Shown here piece by piece: positions 30,771-64,000 of a DNA stretch of 64,000 bases (position 1 is the stretch's first letter; every line of letters starts with the position of its first letter). Both the position numbers and the translations under genes were made by a program. Source of the stretch: Enoplosus armatus (Eukaryota > Chordata > Actinopteri > Centrarchiformes > Enoplosidae); assembly GCF_043641665.1 (NCBI RefSeq), contig NC_092181.1, positions 10,943,818 to 11,007,817 on the forward strand. The letters are read 5' to 3'. The notes below the pieces were generated by a model. That model had not been told where the DNA came from, searched no databases, and worked only from the letters and a program-made list of their open reading frames with translations.

Positions 30771-32347
30771 GCACAGCCCTAAATGATGCATAACCTCATG
30801 CCTGACTAATGCGCCCTCTCCCAGCTAGAATGACTAACTCTATAGGAGTCACACACAAGGTCATGCACCACTTGAGATTCTATCTTAATGGATATGTGTT
30901 AAGCTTTGATAGCATTACTGGGTAACCTAGGCTACACACTAAACACAGTGGTGAAATACTGTGTGATATATTGTGTTTGGCTACAATATGAATCACATTT
31001 AAGTGAAACAAAAAGCATCAGGCAGGAAATTACATCACTAGTTTGACCTGTCTTGAGTGAGCATGTCTTGCCACGAAAGTCTGGTGGAAATATGAAACCT
31101 CATTTGCAAATGTGATACACTTCGTTGCATGAAGCTGTACATCCTGTGTTACATATTTGATGATAGTGTTACCTGCTTGGTTTCTTTTCAGATCAACAAT
31201 GCATACAATCTCTGAGTTCATTTATTTATTTTTTACTGCTGCGATGGCACACCTTTGGACTGACCAATTACTGTATGATTTTGTTGTATTGTAATAGCAT
31301 TGTAATGGTGAGCAATAATAATAATAACTGTTTTTTGGCACATAATGGCTGGTGTAGCAGACACAATGTCCCTTGTTCGAAATCTTTGTTGCATGCCCCC
31401 CCCTCGCCATAGTTTCCATGTCATTCTCCATAGTGGTCTATCAAATAAATTAAAAAAACTGAAATTCATCAATTATCTTCAGGCCTTTTAGACTTTTTTC
31501 GTAGCAAACATATTGACTGTTCAAACACAGGTGCAATTAATAACATTAACAATGGCTGTATTCTGATCAGGTGGCCAGTTCCTGTGCCTGGCGTTGTGTA
31601 TGTTACCTGAGGAAACGAGCAATCATCAGTGTTGCACCTGAGCTTTTCCTGCTATGGCAGGTTGAAAATATCTGCTGTGAAATAGGTCTATAATGGTTCT
31701 TAATGGGGAAAAGCTAGAGCGTCAATCACACTGTAAGCTATCTTAAGTGTAACAGACTGTGATAAGCCATATTTAAACTGCCCTCACTTGCTGTTTCCGC
31801 TATTCATACACGTACACAATCAGCCACACCTGCTTTTGTTAACAATGTACATTTTAGAGCAATCAGAATTCTATTTTTGAGATGTCTTTTTTCCCCCTCA
31901 CAGTTTTTCCATGTCTAATAGTTTAACCCTGCATACACATAGCTTACACACTATCATAATGTTCATGCTTATTGATTCTTATAGTTTAATTGACACCGTT
32001 AACATTTTCTTCAGTCCTACTGATTCTCCTTTGTCTTTGCTCTGAAATATTTTCTAACTATTGAAGTATTTTAGCAATCATTATAATATTTTGGTACTTT
32101 TAAAATGTCTTTAAGTTATTCTTAACTCTGTCAATTCTCACACTCTCAATTAGCTTAGAAGATATGCATTATGCATTGAGCATTTGGGACAATGTCAGCC
32201 TCAGCACTTGAGTGGCTACCTGAAACTCTTCAGTATGTTTTTTTTTTTTAATTTCTTTATTAACTATTTGCTTTATGTACAAATGATAAGGCAAACGTGT
32301 CTTGAAATCAGTATCGAAATACTGAACACAAGACAGACACAAATTAA

Positions 32348-32888
32348 CCCTTTCACGCGTAGTGGTCACTACAGTGGACAGCTATTCAAAAGCTGTTTTC
32401 TTGTATATGCATGGGTTTTAATGGTGTAGTTGCACATCAACCACCACAGTGGACGCTAGTGCGTCATCCCATACACTGCCACCCACTGGCCAGCCATTGT
32501 AAGCGCAACACAAATGTCTCAAAACCAAGATGGCCAACGGAAGGCCAGAAACGCTGAGCAGCTCAGGAATACCTTGCCAATCCTTCTATAGTAGGAGACC
32601 CTAAATAAATTTATAATTTATAATAAATAGTAAATAAAATTTGGTAACATCAAGTAACAACTAAGGAGTAATACAATTGTTAAAATTTCCATTTTATTCA
32701 TTGGTGTGTTAAATACATATTTCTTCAGTTGAAAACTCAAACGCATGCTGTCCATGCATGTGAAGAACTTTGTGTGAAATGAACATTTGAAAAAAATTAA
32801 GTTAAATTTTTTTTTTCATGCCTAAAGAGAAATAAAAACACTTCGTCAAAATCCTGACTGAGGCTGTCATAATTCATGCATGAAAGGG
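32348..32888. mobile_element. 541-bp piggyBac-like MITE with TTAA duplications
   Basis: The element starts CCCTTTCACGCGTAG and ends CATGCATGAAAGGG, inverted repeats of about 15 bp, and is bounded by TTAA on both sides (32344-32347 and 32889-32892). TTAA target duplication with CCC/GGG ends is the piggyBac hallmark. There is no transposase, so it would have moved only in trans. It lies about 700 bp upstream of the probable helz first exon. Confidence 0.8.
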
Positions 32889-33515
32889 TTAAATCAAATA
32901 AATAAAATACAAAAATAAACAAAAGAGTTATTGGAGGTCTTTAATAAGTTCGAGGTCCCTTGCCAATTGTGAAATTTATACTGTATTTTTCAGTTTGATC
33001 AGTTTGATCTACTTCCTTCACTTTTGGGATGTGTGATATCGAATATAGTTTGTACGCCAGGAACTCTCAGTTGTGCTATGAGACACTCATACTGCTGATG
33101 GCATCCAACATAGAGTTTGATAATCTTGATATTGGATTTATGAAAAAGCAAAGACAGTTAACAGTATCATTCCCTTTGGTTGTTCAACATGTCTTAAAAT
33201 GTAAAAACAAAAACAAGGTTTGGCCCCAGGGCATATTGCCACGTTCTTTTTAGTTCTCACGCCAACATAAACCAAAGCAGCTGTGTGGCAAAGGTGTGTT
33301 CACAGCCCTTTATATAAATAAACAAGTTAATAGATACAAATTAATTTACTTTTTTATTGTCCCAGTTGTAGATACAATGGGCAATTCAAACATTTTAACT
33401 TCTATTTGTCATAAATTCAAAAGCAACAATAGTAATCCCTAAATTATACGTTTGAAAGCAATAAAATCAACCGCATTTTAAAACAAACGCTTTTTGACAA
33501 GGAAGATCCCTGCCA

Positions 33516-33516
<1 letters not shown>

Positions 33517-33579
<63 letters not shown>
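33517..33579 (+). repeat. (CA)n microsatellite next to helz promoter
   Basis: 63 bp of perfect CA repeat ending 24 bp before the ZNF143-like site of the probable helz promoter. Confidence 0.98.
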
Positions 33580-33580
<1 letters not shown>

Positions 33581-33603
33581 AGTCCTCTCAACCTTCAGAT
33601 CAG

Positions 33604-33653
33604 TACATCCCACTATGCTTTGCGATGGTCTGACAAGTGGATCCAAGATGGCG
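33604..33653 (+). promoter_or_regulatory. helz: Probable helz promoter: ZNF143-like site plus YY1-like site
   Basis: TACATCCCACTATGCTTTGC (33604-33623) fits the long ZNF143/THAP11 (SBS) consensus TCCCAnnATGCnnnGCG at most fixed positions. CAAGATGGCG (33644-33653) matches the YY1 core AAGATGGCG, which usually lies just downstream of a start site. Together they mark a TATA-less promoter about 7 kb upstream of the helz ATG. The match was made by eye. Confidence 0.55.
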
Positions 33654-33669
33654 TAGAAAGTAAAGCTAG
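33625..33669 (+). other. helz: Probable helz non-coding exon 1
   Basis: A strong donor GCTAG|GTAAGTG at 33669/33670 follows the promoter motifs. The next acceptor in register with helz is TTCCAG|ACG at 40593/40594, before the ATG. The 5' end is not known and the exon is inferred without transcript support. Confidence 0.5.
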
Positions 33670-34543
33670 GTAAGTGTTGACTTCCCATTTTCAGCCCTTT
33701 CAGTTGTCTTTTTAATCGCAAAGCCAGTGACATGAATCCCCTCCATAAATCATTATGATAATGACGAATGCTTTGAGTTCATGCATGGATAACAACACAG
33801 TGTCATATCAATTATATGCGCCTAAACACCGTGGCAAAATTACAGGCCCGAGCCCGTTTTGTTTCGGCGAACCTAGCTAGCTAGCTTGCTAACATTAACA
33901 CACCAGCCAGCTATTCTTGTTGTGAGCTTGCCAGTTTGGTGCCAAGAAAGGCCGTGTTTTGGCTAGCAAGCTAACTGTTAGCTACGCATACTCTGGTTAG
34001 TGGCAACATTGTTGACCCTGTGTAAACCTAAACGGTAAGTTAACCAACGCTGTGGGGACATTTTTTCAGGGCTTTGTAACGCTGCCGTCATCGCTCTGAC
34101 TTGCAACAGTCATGACAAGTTTACCAGACAAACAACAGCTATAATTACCCCCTAAAAGACGAAACAAGTCATTCCCAATGTTTCTATTTATTAGTATGTG
34201 TTCTCTTGATATCTATTTATTGGGCTCAGAGAAATTTGCAAGTTGTGTAGCCGTGTTTTCTACACATTGCTGCTACCGATACTGTCAAGCCAAATAACGG
34301 CATGTCAGTATGAAAGCACCCGATGTTATTTTCTCCTTCTATCATCAGCTATAAAATTAGCTTTCTCCTCCACTGTGCTGCAGTCGAAGCTGTGGCCTCT
34401 GTAGTAGGATCCCACGGCTGGACACTAAAAACAAGGCAGGTGTCCATCCACTGTATCCCGCCAAACTATTTGTTGTTGCCCCTATGAAGTGGCTGGCTTG
34501 CAAGCACTAACATTAGGTAACAGCTATTCTTACTGTTAAAAAT

Positions 34544-34695
34544 AGGAGTGTGAAGTGCTGCATAAGTTTTTGAAGCAACGTTGGAGTAAGTACTGCGTTA
34601 AGAAAAGTCCTGATAGAAAATTGGGTCAAATAGGACCATTCTTACTCCCATTAAGAGATGTTGCTTCAAAAACCTATGCAGCGCTTCACACTCCT
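34544..34695. repeat. 152-bp foldback (inverted repeat hairpin)
   Basis: AGGAGTGTGAAGTGCTGCAT at the left end is repeated in reverse complement at the right end (ATGCAGCGCTTCACACTCCT). Pairing continues through TTTTTGAAGCAAC, about 36 bp with two mismatches. GGAGTAAG and CTTACTCC pair further in. No flanking duplication was seen. It may be a tiny MITE. Confidence 0.75.
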
Positions 34696-37600
34696 TGCCT
34701 GCTAGCCCGAACAACTTTCAGTCCTCTTTTTACATAACACACACATTCTGTGTTTTGTATAACATTTGCTCACTAGATTGTGATGATTATACGTTGTCCC
34801 CTTTTAATCTTGTAAAATAGTAACATCAGAGTATGTCTTAGTTGCCACAAGGGATGGTAAAAGAATGGTAAAATGGTAAAAGATGACTGCCTCTTTATTT
34901 GGGTGCATTTGTTTCAGCTCTGGTTTTGACACCAATCAAGTATAATCTAAATATACTTCTGAACCTGTCATGTTGTAACAGGGGCTGGACCAGTGTTTCT
35001 TGTTTAAGATGCTCCAGAGAAGCTATATGTCTTCACAGTACAATGGGTACTGCAATGTTATTTATCATAATTGGCCAGTTGCCATATGTGCATAGTATAC
35101 AAGCATACATTGTTATGCAGCCTACTCAGTTATAGTATTGTTCCTCATCTGAATGTTTAAATTTTTAGAGGAAGTGCACTCGGCAGCAGGTTTTTTTTTC
35201 TTGTGGAAAAGATGAGACTATGGAGAATAACAGAGCTGTAATATTCTGTCAGATACTGTACATGTAATGCCAAAGTGTTAACTGCTTAGGACATGCACTC
35301 AGTTTGTACAAAGTCATGTAGTGTCTGAGGAGATGGAGATGGGTGTGCTGTCCTCAGCAACATTGGATTTGAGGGAAGAAAATTTTGCATGTGGTTTTAA
35401 ATATTGTATTTTATTTTTGTTGGTCTGTGTTAATTCTGGGCGGAATCAAAGCAGGTGAAATCTATGATGAATGCTATACATTCCCATATTACCTTCAGAT
35501 TTAGTCCTCATGTCATGTGTGAATCCAACATGTACTGTACATTAGCTGGAGAATTTGTCTGTATGTTATGGTCCTAAGAGACAAGAACAGGCTGACTCAG
35601 TGGCACTGCCAGTTTGGCAAGAGCAGCTGTTGCAAGCATAGTTGCCTGTTGCTGGGTATTCAAGAAGTAACTATCTGAAACACTTAATGCAGGGTTAATA
35701 TGCTCTTTGTAGCAAAATTAAGCCAAACTCGCAGATGTACTCAGCCCCCCCTCTCTTGCATAGTCAACTATGATGCATGAATGTTCTTTCATGAAAAGAC
35801 AGTTTTCTATCAAGATGTGACATCTGTTGTTTGATGTTTTCTTTAATGCTGCTTTAACATACAGTAGTTGTCTGCTGTCAGACAGCACTGTACTTTCACT
35901 GTACTTTCAAGGACTAGCTGTCAGAATTATACCCAAAATTACTGGACCACATGCCACAGTTTCACTGTTCCTTTTGAGCCAGTCATAATCAAAAGGATTG
36001 CAGGCTGTGGTGAGGGCTAGGATGGAAATTCAGCATCAGCTAATTGTTGTGGAATTTTAATTAGCAACTGAAAGTTTGGTTTTGCCAGCCATCTTTGCAT
36101 ATAATAACTATAATTTTTTTGGGGCAACATTTTTGTGATGAAATGTGTTTTTTTTCTGCCAGCCTGAGATAAGCTGCAGTGCCAATGGTAAAACCAATAA
36201 GGTGGAAATGGGACCAAAAGTTGTTAGGCTATTGGCCAAGGTTGAGCTTTTGTTGCCCTGGTGTTCCCCAGCAGGTCATGATGTACCATCCCTATCCTGA
36301 TCTGTGCTGGTTGGTGTGAAGGAGGGCATGCTGCGTCTTGTAATCTCAGGCTGAGGTTTAGATTCTCATGCTGTAGCCCTGTTGCTTTTTGTTGCTTGGC
36401 AAGGCATTAATGAAACGTTGCTGGGCTCACAGAGACTCGGGTGGGCATTATACAGTATCCTGCTATACTCTACACAAGGTCAGTATTTAGGAAAATGGAA
36501 AGCATCAGCTTTCAGACCAAATCAGTGACCTGGGATAAATATGCCTTTTGGTTAACAAATGTTATCTGGCCAGGCTTCTTGATCCTTCCTCCAACCAGGG
36601 TTTAACACGTGTGGGACACTGCTTGGCTTAGGTATGAAAGGGTGAACACAGGTGTCTGCAGTAACTAGATCATAAAGTGCAATGCTTATTGGGCTAGATT
36701 CCTCTGCACACCTATGAAAGGCTGCTTCAGCACTTGACCAGATGAAGATGCTACTTATTTAACACTTACTTTGCTTTTTATTGCATGTGATTTGATTGCT
36801 GTGGTACAGTTAATTAGAATATTAAATATAAACTTCAAAAGAATTAGTGGTCCTTTCATGGCAAAGAAGTAATTGTGATTATTGGATGCTAATTCCCAGA
36901 CACATTTCAATTCTTGACTTTCCTTAAAGTAGACTTTCAGTGGAGGTTTGTCTCTGTTGACTGGGGTTAGTGTTGATGAAAAGATGCAAACATATTTTAA
37001 TGGCTTACAAACTAGAGACAACCACATGATTTTCTAGGGATTAAATTGAATCCCTTGTACTAGTTATACCCTAATGTGCAGAAAAGTAGCCTCCCACCAC
37101 CACCTACAGCTATGCACAGCATCCTCCTCCACAAGAACCAAAGACTATTCCTTCTTACACTTGACTATGAGTGTGTGTTGATTTTAAATGTATTAGTTAC
37201 ACACACTCCTTTGGGGGGGAAAAAAAAAACTTGCACACAGCTATAATTAAAAGACGATTACAGCAGGTGTACTCCAGAGGATGCTGCTGGTCCACCATGG
37301 CCTGCTGTTGGCTCTGCAAACATTGACTGTCAAAACATGTTGTGATTGACTACCTGCTAAGCTGAGTATATGTCTGATGTCTTTAGCCAAACCTTTACAT
37401 GGCCTGTCATTGCTCTATTTTTTGACAGTAGTTGATTGTATATGTCATTACATGACCCACTGAGTTTACCCACATTTATACTCTTAGATTGCGCACATTG
37501 TGTCAGATACATAAAACTAGTAGAAAGCATTAAGAAATCCACACATTTTAAATAGGAATGTCAGCCAGTTGAATTCAGTAGGTGACACACAATGTATTGA

Positions 37601-39415
37601 CCTGTTTGCATAAAAATATTATGTGTCTAAATATGCCAGTCTCATCAGTGCATGTGAGGACAATGCTTTATCTAAACTATAGAGGTCACATAGAGCCTAA
37701 AGTAGATGCTCTGAATTATAGGCCACAGTAGAGATTCACTATATTGGCACTATTCCCATTGGCACATAGTTGGTGATGACCGTTTGGCTCTCTGGCTATG
37801 AAGTGTCACAACACACCCATTTCCTTCTGCATACTGTCCAGCACGTCATACTGTCTAGTCTCAATAAAGTCCTTATATTCTGCATTATCAATTCTGATAA
37901 CGCCCTTAGTCTAAGCAGTCAGATGACGCCAGACAGTTGACTCCACTGTTTTAGGCATCTCATATGACTGCTGCTTTCCAAGCTAGTTGCAAATGTATTT
38001 TAATATACACTGCACATTACAGGCCCAGAGTATAAGGTATGTAGGAACCACTCTTAGAGCCTCATCCTCTCTTCCTGTTGATTTATGACACAGAACAACC
38101 ACATGAGGACATGACTCTTGGTGAGCAGAAATCCACATTGCATGCTACCACCCACAAAACACCATTTCTTTAGAGTAGAAATAAGGGCCGTTTCACAGAG
38201 CTCAAGATGAAGTCTTCAAGTTGCTGGTTTTGTCCCACAAACAGTCTAAAACCTTAAGATATTTATTTTACGAAAATATGAGATCACATCTGGGAAAGCT
38301 GGAATAATCAAATGTTGTTATCCCTATAGTATTTTGAGTGCATACCTCTTATAAAACATAGTGCTTAGTTTTAAATTGATTTAATAGCCAAGTATTGGAT
38401 AGTGCATAGTATTTTATTTTATACCTAGTGATGTTGAAGTTTTGAGATGTTACATGTTACAGAAAGGAAATTCATCAGTTTTTCTTTTCTTTGAAGTATG
38501 TCACAGAGAGTCACATGTAATAACTAGTGAGTTGTTACCCATTAGTCCAAAAGGGAGGAAAATCCCATTTCAATTTAAGATTTTAGCTAGCAAATAATCA
38601 TGTTGACAGTCATTGTTGGTGTGGCAGATTTTACTCCTCTCTAAATGGTCTCAAGAGACTCCGAAGAGGTAGTAACAAATTATGTTTGACGCAGATCTGA
38701 CTTGGTTCCGGCTGACTCATGTAGTGACTTTCGTCTTGGAGTGACGTTTGCACTAAAGTGACTGGTGGCATTTTGGATGACAGTTTGTGTATGACATTAA
38801 AACGTTTAGATATACCAAAATCATATGTGTACTATATGCAACACGAAAAATTTCATTTTGACTTGCATTGCATGTGGAGTCTAAGTCATTTATTTCCCTT
38901 GCAAGGATGGAAATGGGTCTTGCCTTACCTCCATGGCCCTGACATATTCCGTATATGATAATCCGACATCTGTAAATCTGTATTCTTTTCTAGAGTAGAT
39001 GAATGGAGTTTGGCTTTCAAATGTAAAACTTAACAACGTTTAAAACTTGTGGTCCAAGTGTCAACAAATGATCCAGTGCTCCAGTAAGATAGAAATAGAG
39101 TAAAGCCCTCTCTCCATTCTCTGATCTCCTCACACCACCTCACTCTTTCTCTGCTGAGGGAAAGTGTGGAAATTGTAAGTTATTATAAATTCATTTCCTA
39201 TAAATTGCGCCTTGAAGCATTTATGGAAGGTTTTGTACTGAGTGTTCTTGTGCTAAGAGGTCTGAAAAACAATCAGACTTTAAAGTATGTACATGTCTTT
39301 TATACAGTCATTTAAGTTTTCAGAAATTACCTAATAAAGTTTCAGTAAGATGCATAAATGATGGCAGAATTGTTGTCATTACATGTCAAGGTTGATTTGG
39401 AAAGTGAAGCAAATT

Positions 39416-39540
<125 letters not shown>

Positions 39541-40611
39541 TGTTGGTTTTATTTTCTCAGATTGTGTAACCTGATATGTACTTACAAACAGTCAGTATGA
39601 TGGTCACTAGGTTTGACCTCAGGTATTTGCATGTCCACTCTTAGACTAGATAACAAGCTTTTTATACACACTGCCCCATGCCATGGAGAACATTTTGTGA
39701 AAAGGAGTAAATGTGATGTATGACACTTAAATACTTTTTCTGTGCCTAGGTTGACAGTTATGTTATCAACATTTCAGTTCCTGTGGAAGGAAGAATATTT
39801 CTTTTAGGCTAGTGTTATGTTTTCTGTAGTCCTACAGTAATGTGTACAATCCATGGTGAGAGGCATCAGTCTTGAACTGTTGCAGGGAGTTTGGAAACCC
39901 TCTCTTCATTTTCAGTATAATGAAAATATTTTGAGTTTTTAACCAATGGCAGCATTTAAGAGGCATGGAGCACCTGCAAAATATTGCTGAACTGGAGGTA
40001 AAAAAGACAGACTTATCAACACAAACCAGCTCGATATCAGAGTTGCTATCTTTAAACAGCTGGCTGCTATTTTATCTATTTTTTATGCAACCACTTTCTT
40101 GCATGTTATGAATAAGCATTGGATAAGTGTAGAACAGTATTACAATATGTACTTCTCATTTCCTTAAACTGCTCTTTTGTTCTGACATTCTTGGTGTCTA
40201 CGATTCACAAACTTCACATTTCAGTTTGATATGTTATGGTGGTGTATGGTGGTATTTTTAATACAGTCAAATTAAGCATTTAAGAATTTTAGTTTCAGTC
40301 TGTTACAACAACCATTGTTATAAAAGTGTATCATGGATATATTGTCCATTTAAAGATTTTCTAATCCAGTGCTACACTGCAACTTTGTAGACATGACAAG
40401 CACCCCCTTCCTTTACAATACATCGGCTACAATACATCCTTCCAATACATCGGCTAAAGCCATATATTTCCACTTTAATCAGGGTGGCATTGGCCAATAG
40501 ATAAAAATAAGGACATTTTTCTCCTATTGACTAACCCTGCTTCAGAAAAGAATTTCATACTATGTCTTTCTTCTCGTCTTTTTCTGCTTCCAGACGTTTT
40601 GTCCCTGAGTC

Positions 40612-62785
<22,174 letters not shown>

Positions 62786-64000
62786 GTGAGTCACATGAAA
62801 AGATATTTAGTCATCTCAGGTTTAGTAAGGCTGCCTAGTGGTGGTTATGGTAGACAAACATTGCCCTCAGCAGCTTTCATTTTCATTGCCAATTCAAACT
62901 TGATGATACATGGAGTTCTTTAGAATGGTTTTAGGCATGGCAGGGTTTACCAGGGGCAGATGGATTAAACATTTTACAGTAAATGTCTGTGGTGGTAGCA
63001 GTCTAAATCATCTTCATTTCATGAAGGATAACTGAAAATACACCATTTGCATTGTTTAAAGGACATTTGAAGAATGAGCACGGGCTAACAGGGCCTGTCA
63101 AAAGACTCTACTATACTATACTTTATCAAACATACACACAGAAAACCCCATTGACCAGAAAACCTTTTACTCTACAGCCCAATACAACACTGTGTAATAA
63201 TATTACTTATCACTTTTAACTGTAAATCAACCCCTCTCTGACACAGAAACAACAAACTCATATACTGTATCTGCTTATTTGTATATGTAAATGAGGTTGA
63301 CAAAATATTAAAAACATCTTTCAGTGCAGCACAATGACCATACACTTGAGTCGACACATAAACAAAGGAAATGGTCTCAACAAAAGGTGAACAATTTAGA
63401 TAAGGTAGTATTTATTATAGGCTTATGGTATTGCACTGGAATACATTGTTTTTTCTCGATATAAAAATGTAAATTTACACACATTGTCTTCAAAATATTA
63501 CTGTATGCAGTGTATCAGTGTATCAGTGTATCAGTGCATTCAGTCTCTGGCTCTGTGGCCATCCCCAGTGACTCTGATATCTGGCGTTGGCAGGAACCCA
63601 CCATTTAGAGAGGGATGGAACTCATTTAAGTTGTGTAAAAGACAAACCAGTTTGTCGTTGCAGGCTAATAACCGACTCTAATGTGTCAGCAGAGGGGGCT
63701 TTGTGTGTTGCTTGGGAACACCATCTGCCTATTTCTAATGTATTTTACATCATTAGCCCTCCTCCCCACATTTCATCTCTCCAGCTCTCCTGGTGTTCGA
63801 CAGTGATGAAAATCGGCAGGAAACGAGGCAATTGGGAGCCAGCGAGTCTACTAAGTAGCGATAACAAATCTCCAACAACCTCACATTCAGTCCATGATGT
63901 TTACACATCAACTCCAAAACTGTCATACAGTATAGGCGCAGTCTCTATTTTCTGCCTTTTTCTTAACTGACGAAAGCACAGAAGAGCCAAGCTCTCTATT
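62786..64000 (+). other. helz: helz intron 18 (partial)
   Basis: 1.2 kb to the window edge. It holds a short TGTATCAG tandem (63508-63535). I searched for the next helicase exon and did not find it. The 127-codon frame at 63587-63970 resembles nothing known. Confidence 0.8.

Larger units (their letters stand above)
29700..33603. other. Intergenic, psmd12 to helz
   Basis: 3.9 kb with no supported gene. It holds a decayed transposase scrap (30555-30770), a TTAA-flanked MITE (32348-32888) and a CA microsatellite (33517-33579). The remainder is AT-rich without recognised content. Confidence 0.6.

Noticed and set aside
63508..63535. TGTATCAG tandem as a regulatory array
   Set aside because: Only three to four copies; treated as a minor tandem repeat.
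63587..63970. 127-codon frame near the right edge
   Set aside because: It was tested as the next helz exon but lacks the expected Walker B sequence and resembles nothing known.

Overview
This is a nuclear genomic window from a vertebrate, almost certainly a ray-finned and probably percomorph fish. The evidence is split genes with GT-AG introns, long CA/GT microsatellites, and several fish-type repeats: Tc1-like transposons, the TTAGCATGCTAA-cored dispersed repeat, the 'gattattgat' repeat, and a LINE tail ending in TGATCCCC. There are no operons, CRISPR arrays or prokaryotic genes. Species assignment beyond this is not attempted.

Three protein-coding genes are present, in the order and orientation known from human 17q24 (PITPNC1 - PSMD12 - HELZ). 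On the minus strand, the first coding exon of pitpnc1 (15501-15548) gives the 16-residue start of a phosphatidylinositol transfer protein. The rest of that gene lies beyond the left edge, so 1-15500 is its first intron. On the plus strand, psmd12 (19S proteasome lid subunit Rpn5) is complete: 11 coding exons, 23180-29299, encode 456 residues, with every exon junction in phase. Also on the plus strand, helz (UPF1-like superfamily 1 RNA helicase with a CCCH zinc finger) begins at a probable non-coding exon near 33604-33669. It has 17 coding exons from 40612 to 62785 (793 residues) and continues past the right edge. The window ends before the exon that should carry the Walker B (DEAA) motif.

Layout: 1-850, broken Tc1 transposon at the left edge; 851-15500, pitpnc1 intron 1 with repeats; 15501-15860, pitpnc1 start exon and probable promoter; 15861-22984, intergenic, with a GC-rich block (17280-17640) and an 837-bp MITE (17739-18575); 22985-29700, psmd12; 29700-33600, intergenic, with a decayed transposase scrap and a TTAA-flanked piggyBac-like MITE; 33604-64000, helz, whose intron 7 holds a nearly complete 1625-bp Tc1 element.

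The genes are neighbours by ancient synteny and do not form one pathway: lipid transfer, protein degradation and mRNA control. The most useful regulatory signals are a perfect antioxidant-response-type site 20 bp inside psmd12 intron 1, with an E2F-type site and a CCAAT box upstream, and a ZNF143-like plus YY1-like composite at the probable helz start. I found no undescribed multi-gene system. The items most worth checking are these promoter elements, the transposon remnants, the fish-specific low-complexity segment in helz exon 2, and the recurrent long C homopolymers.
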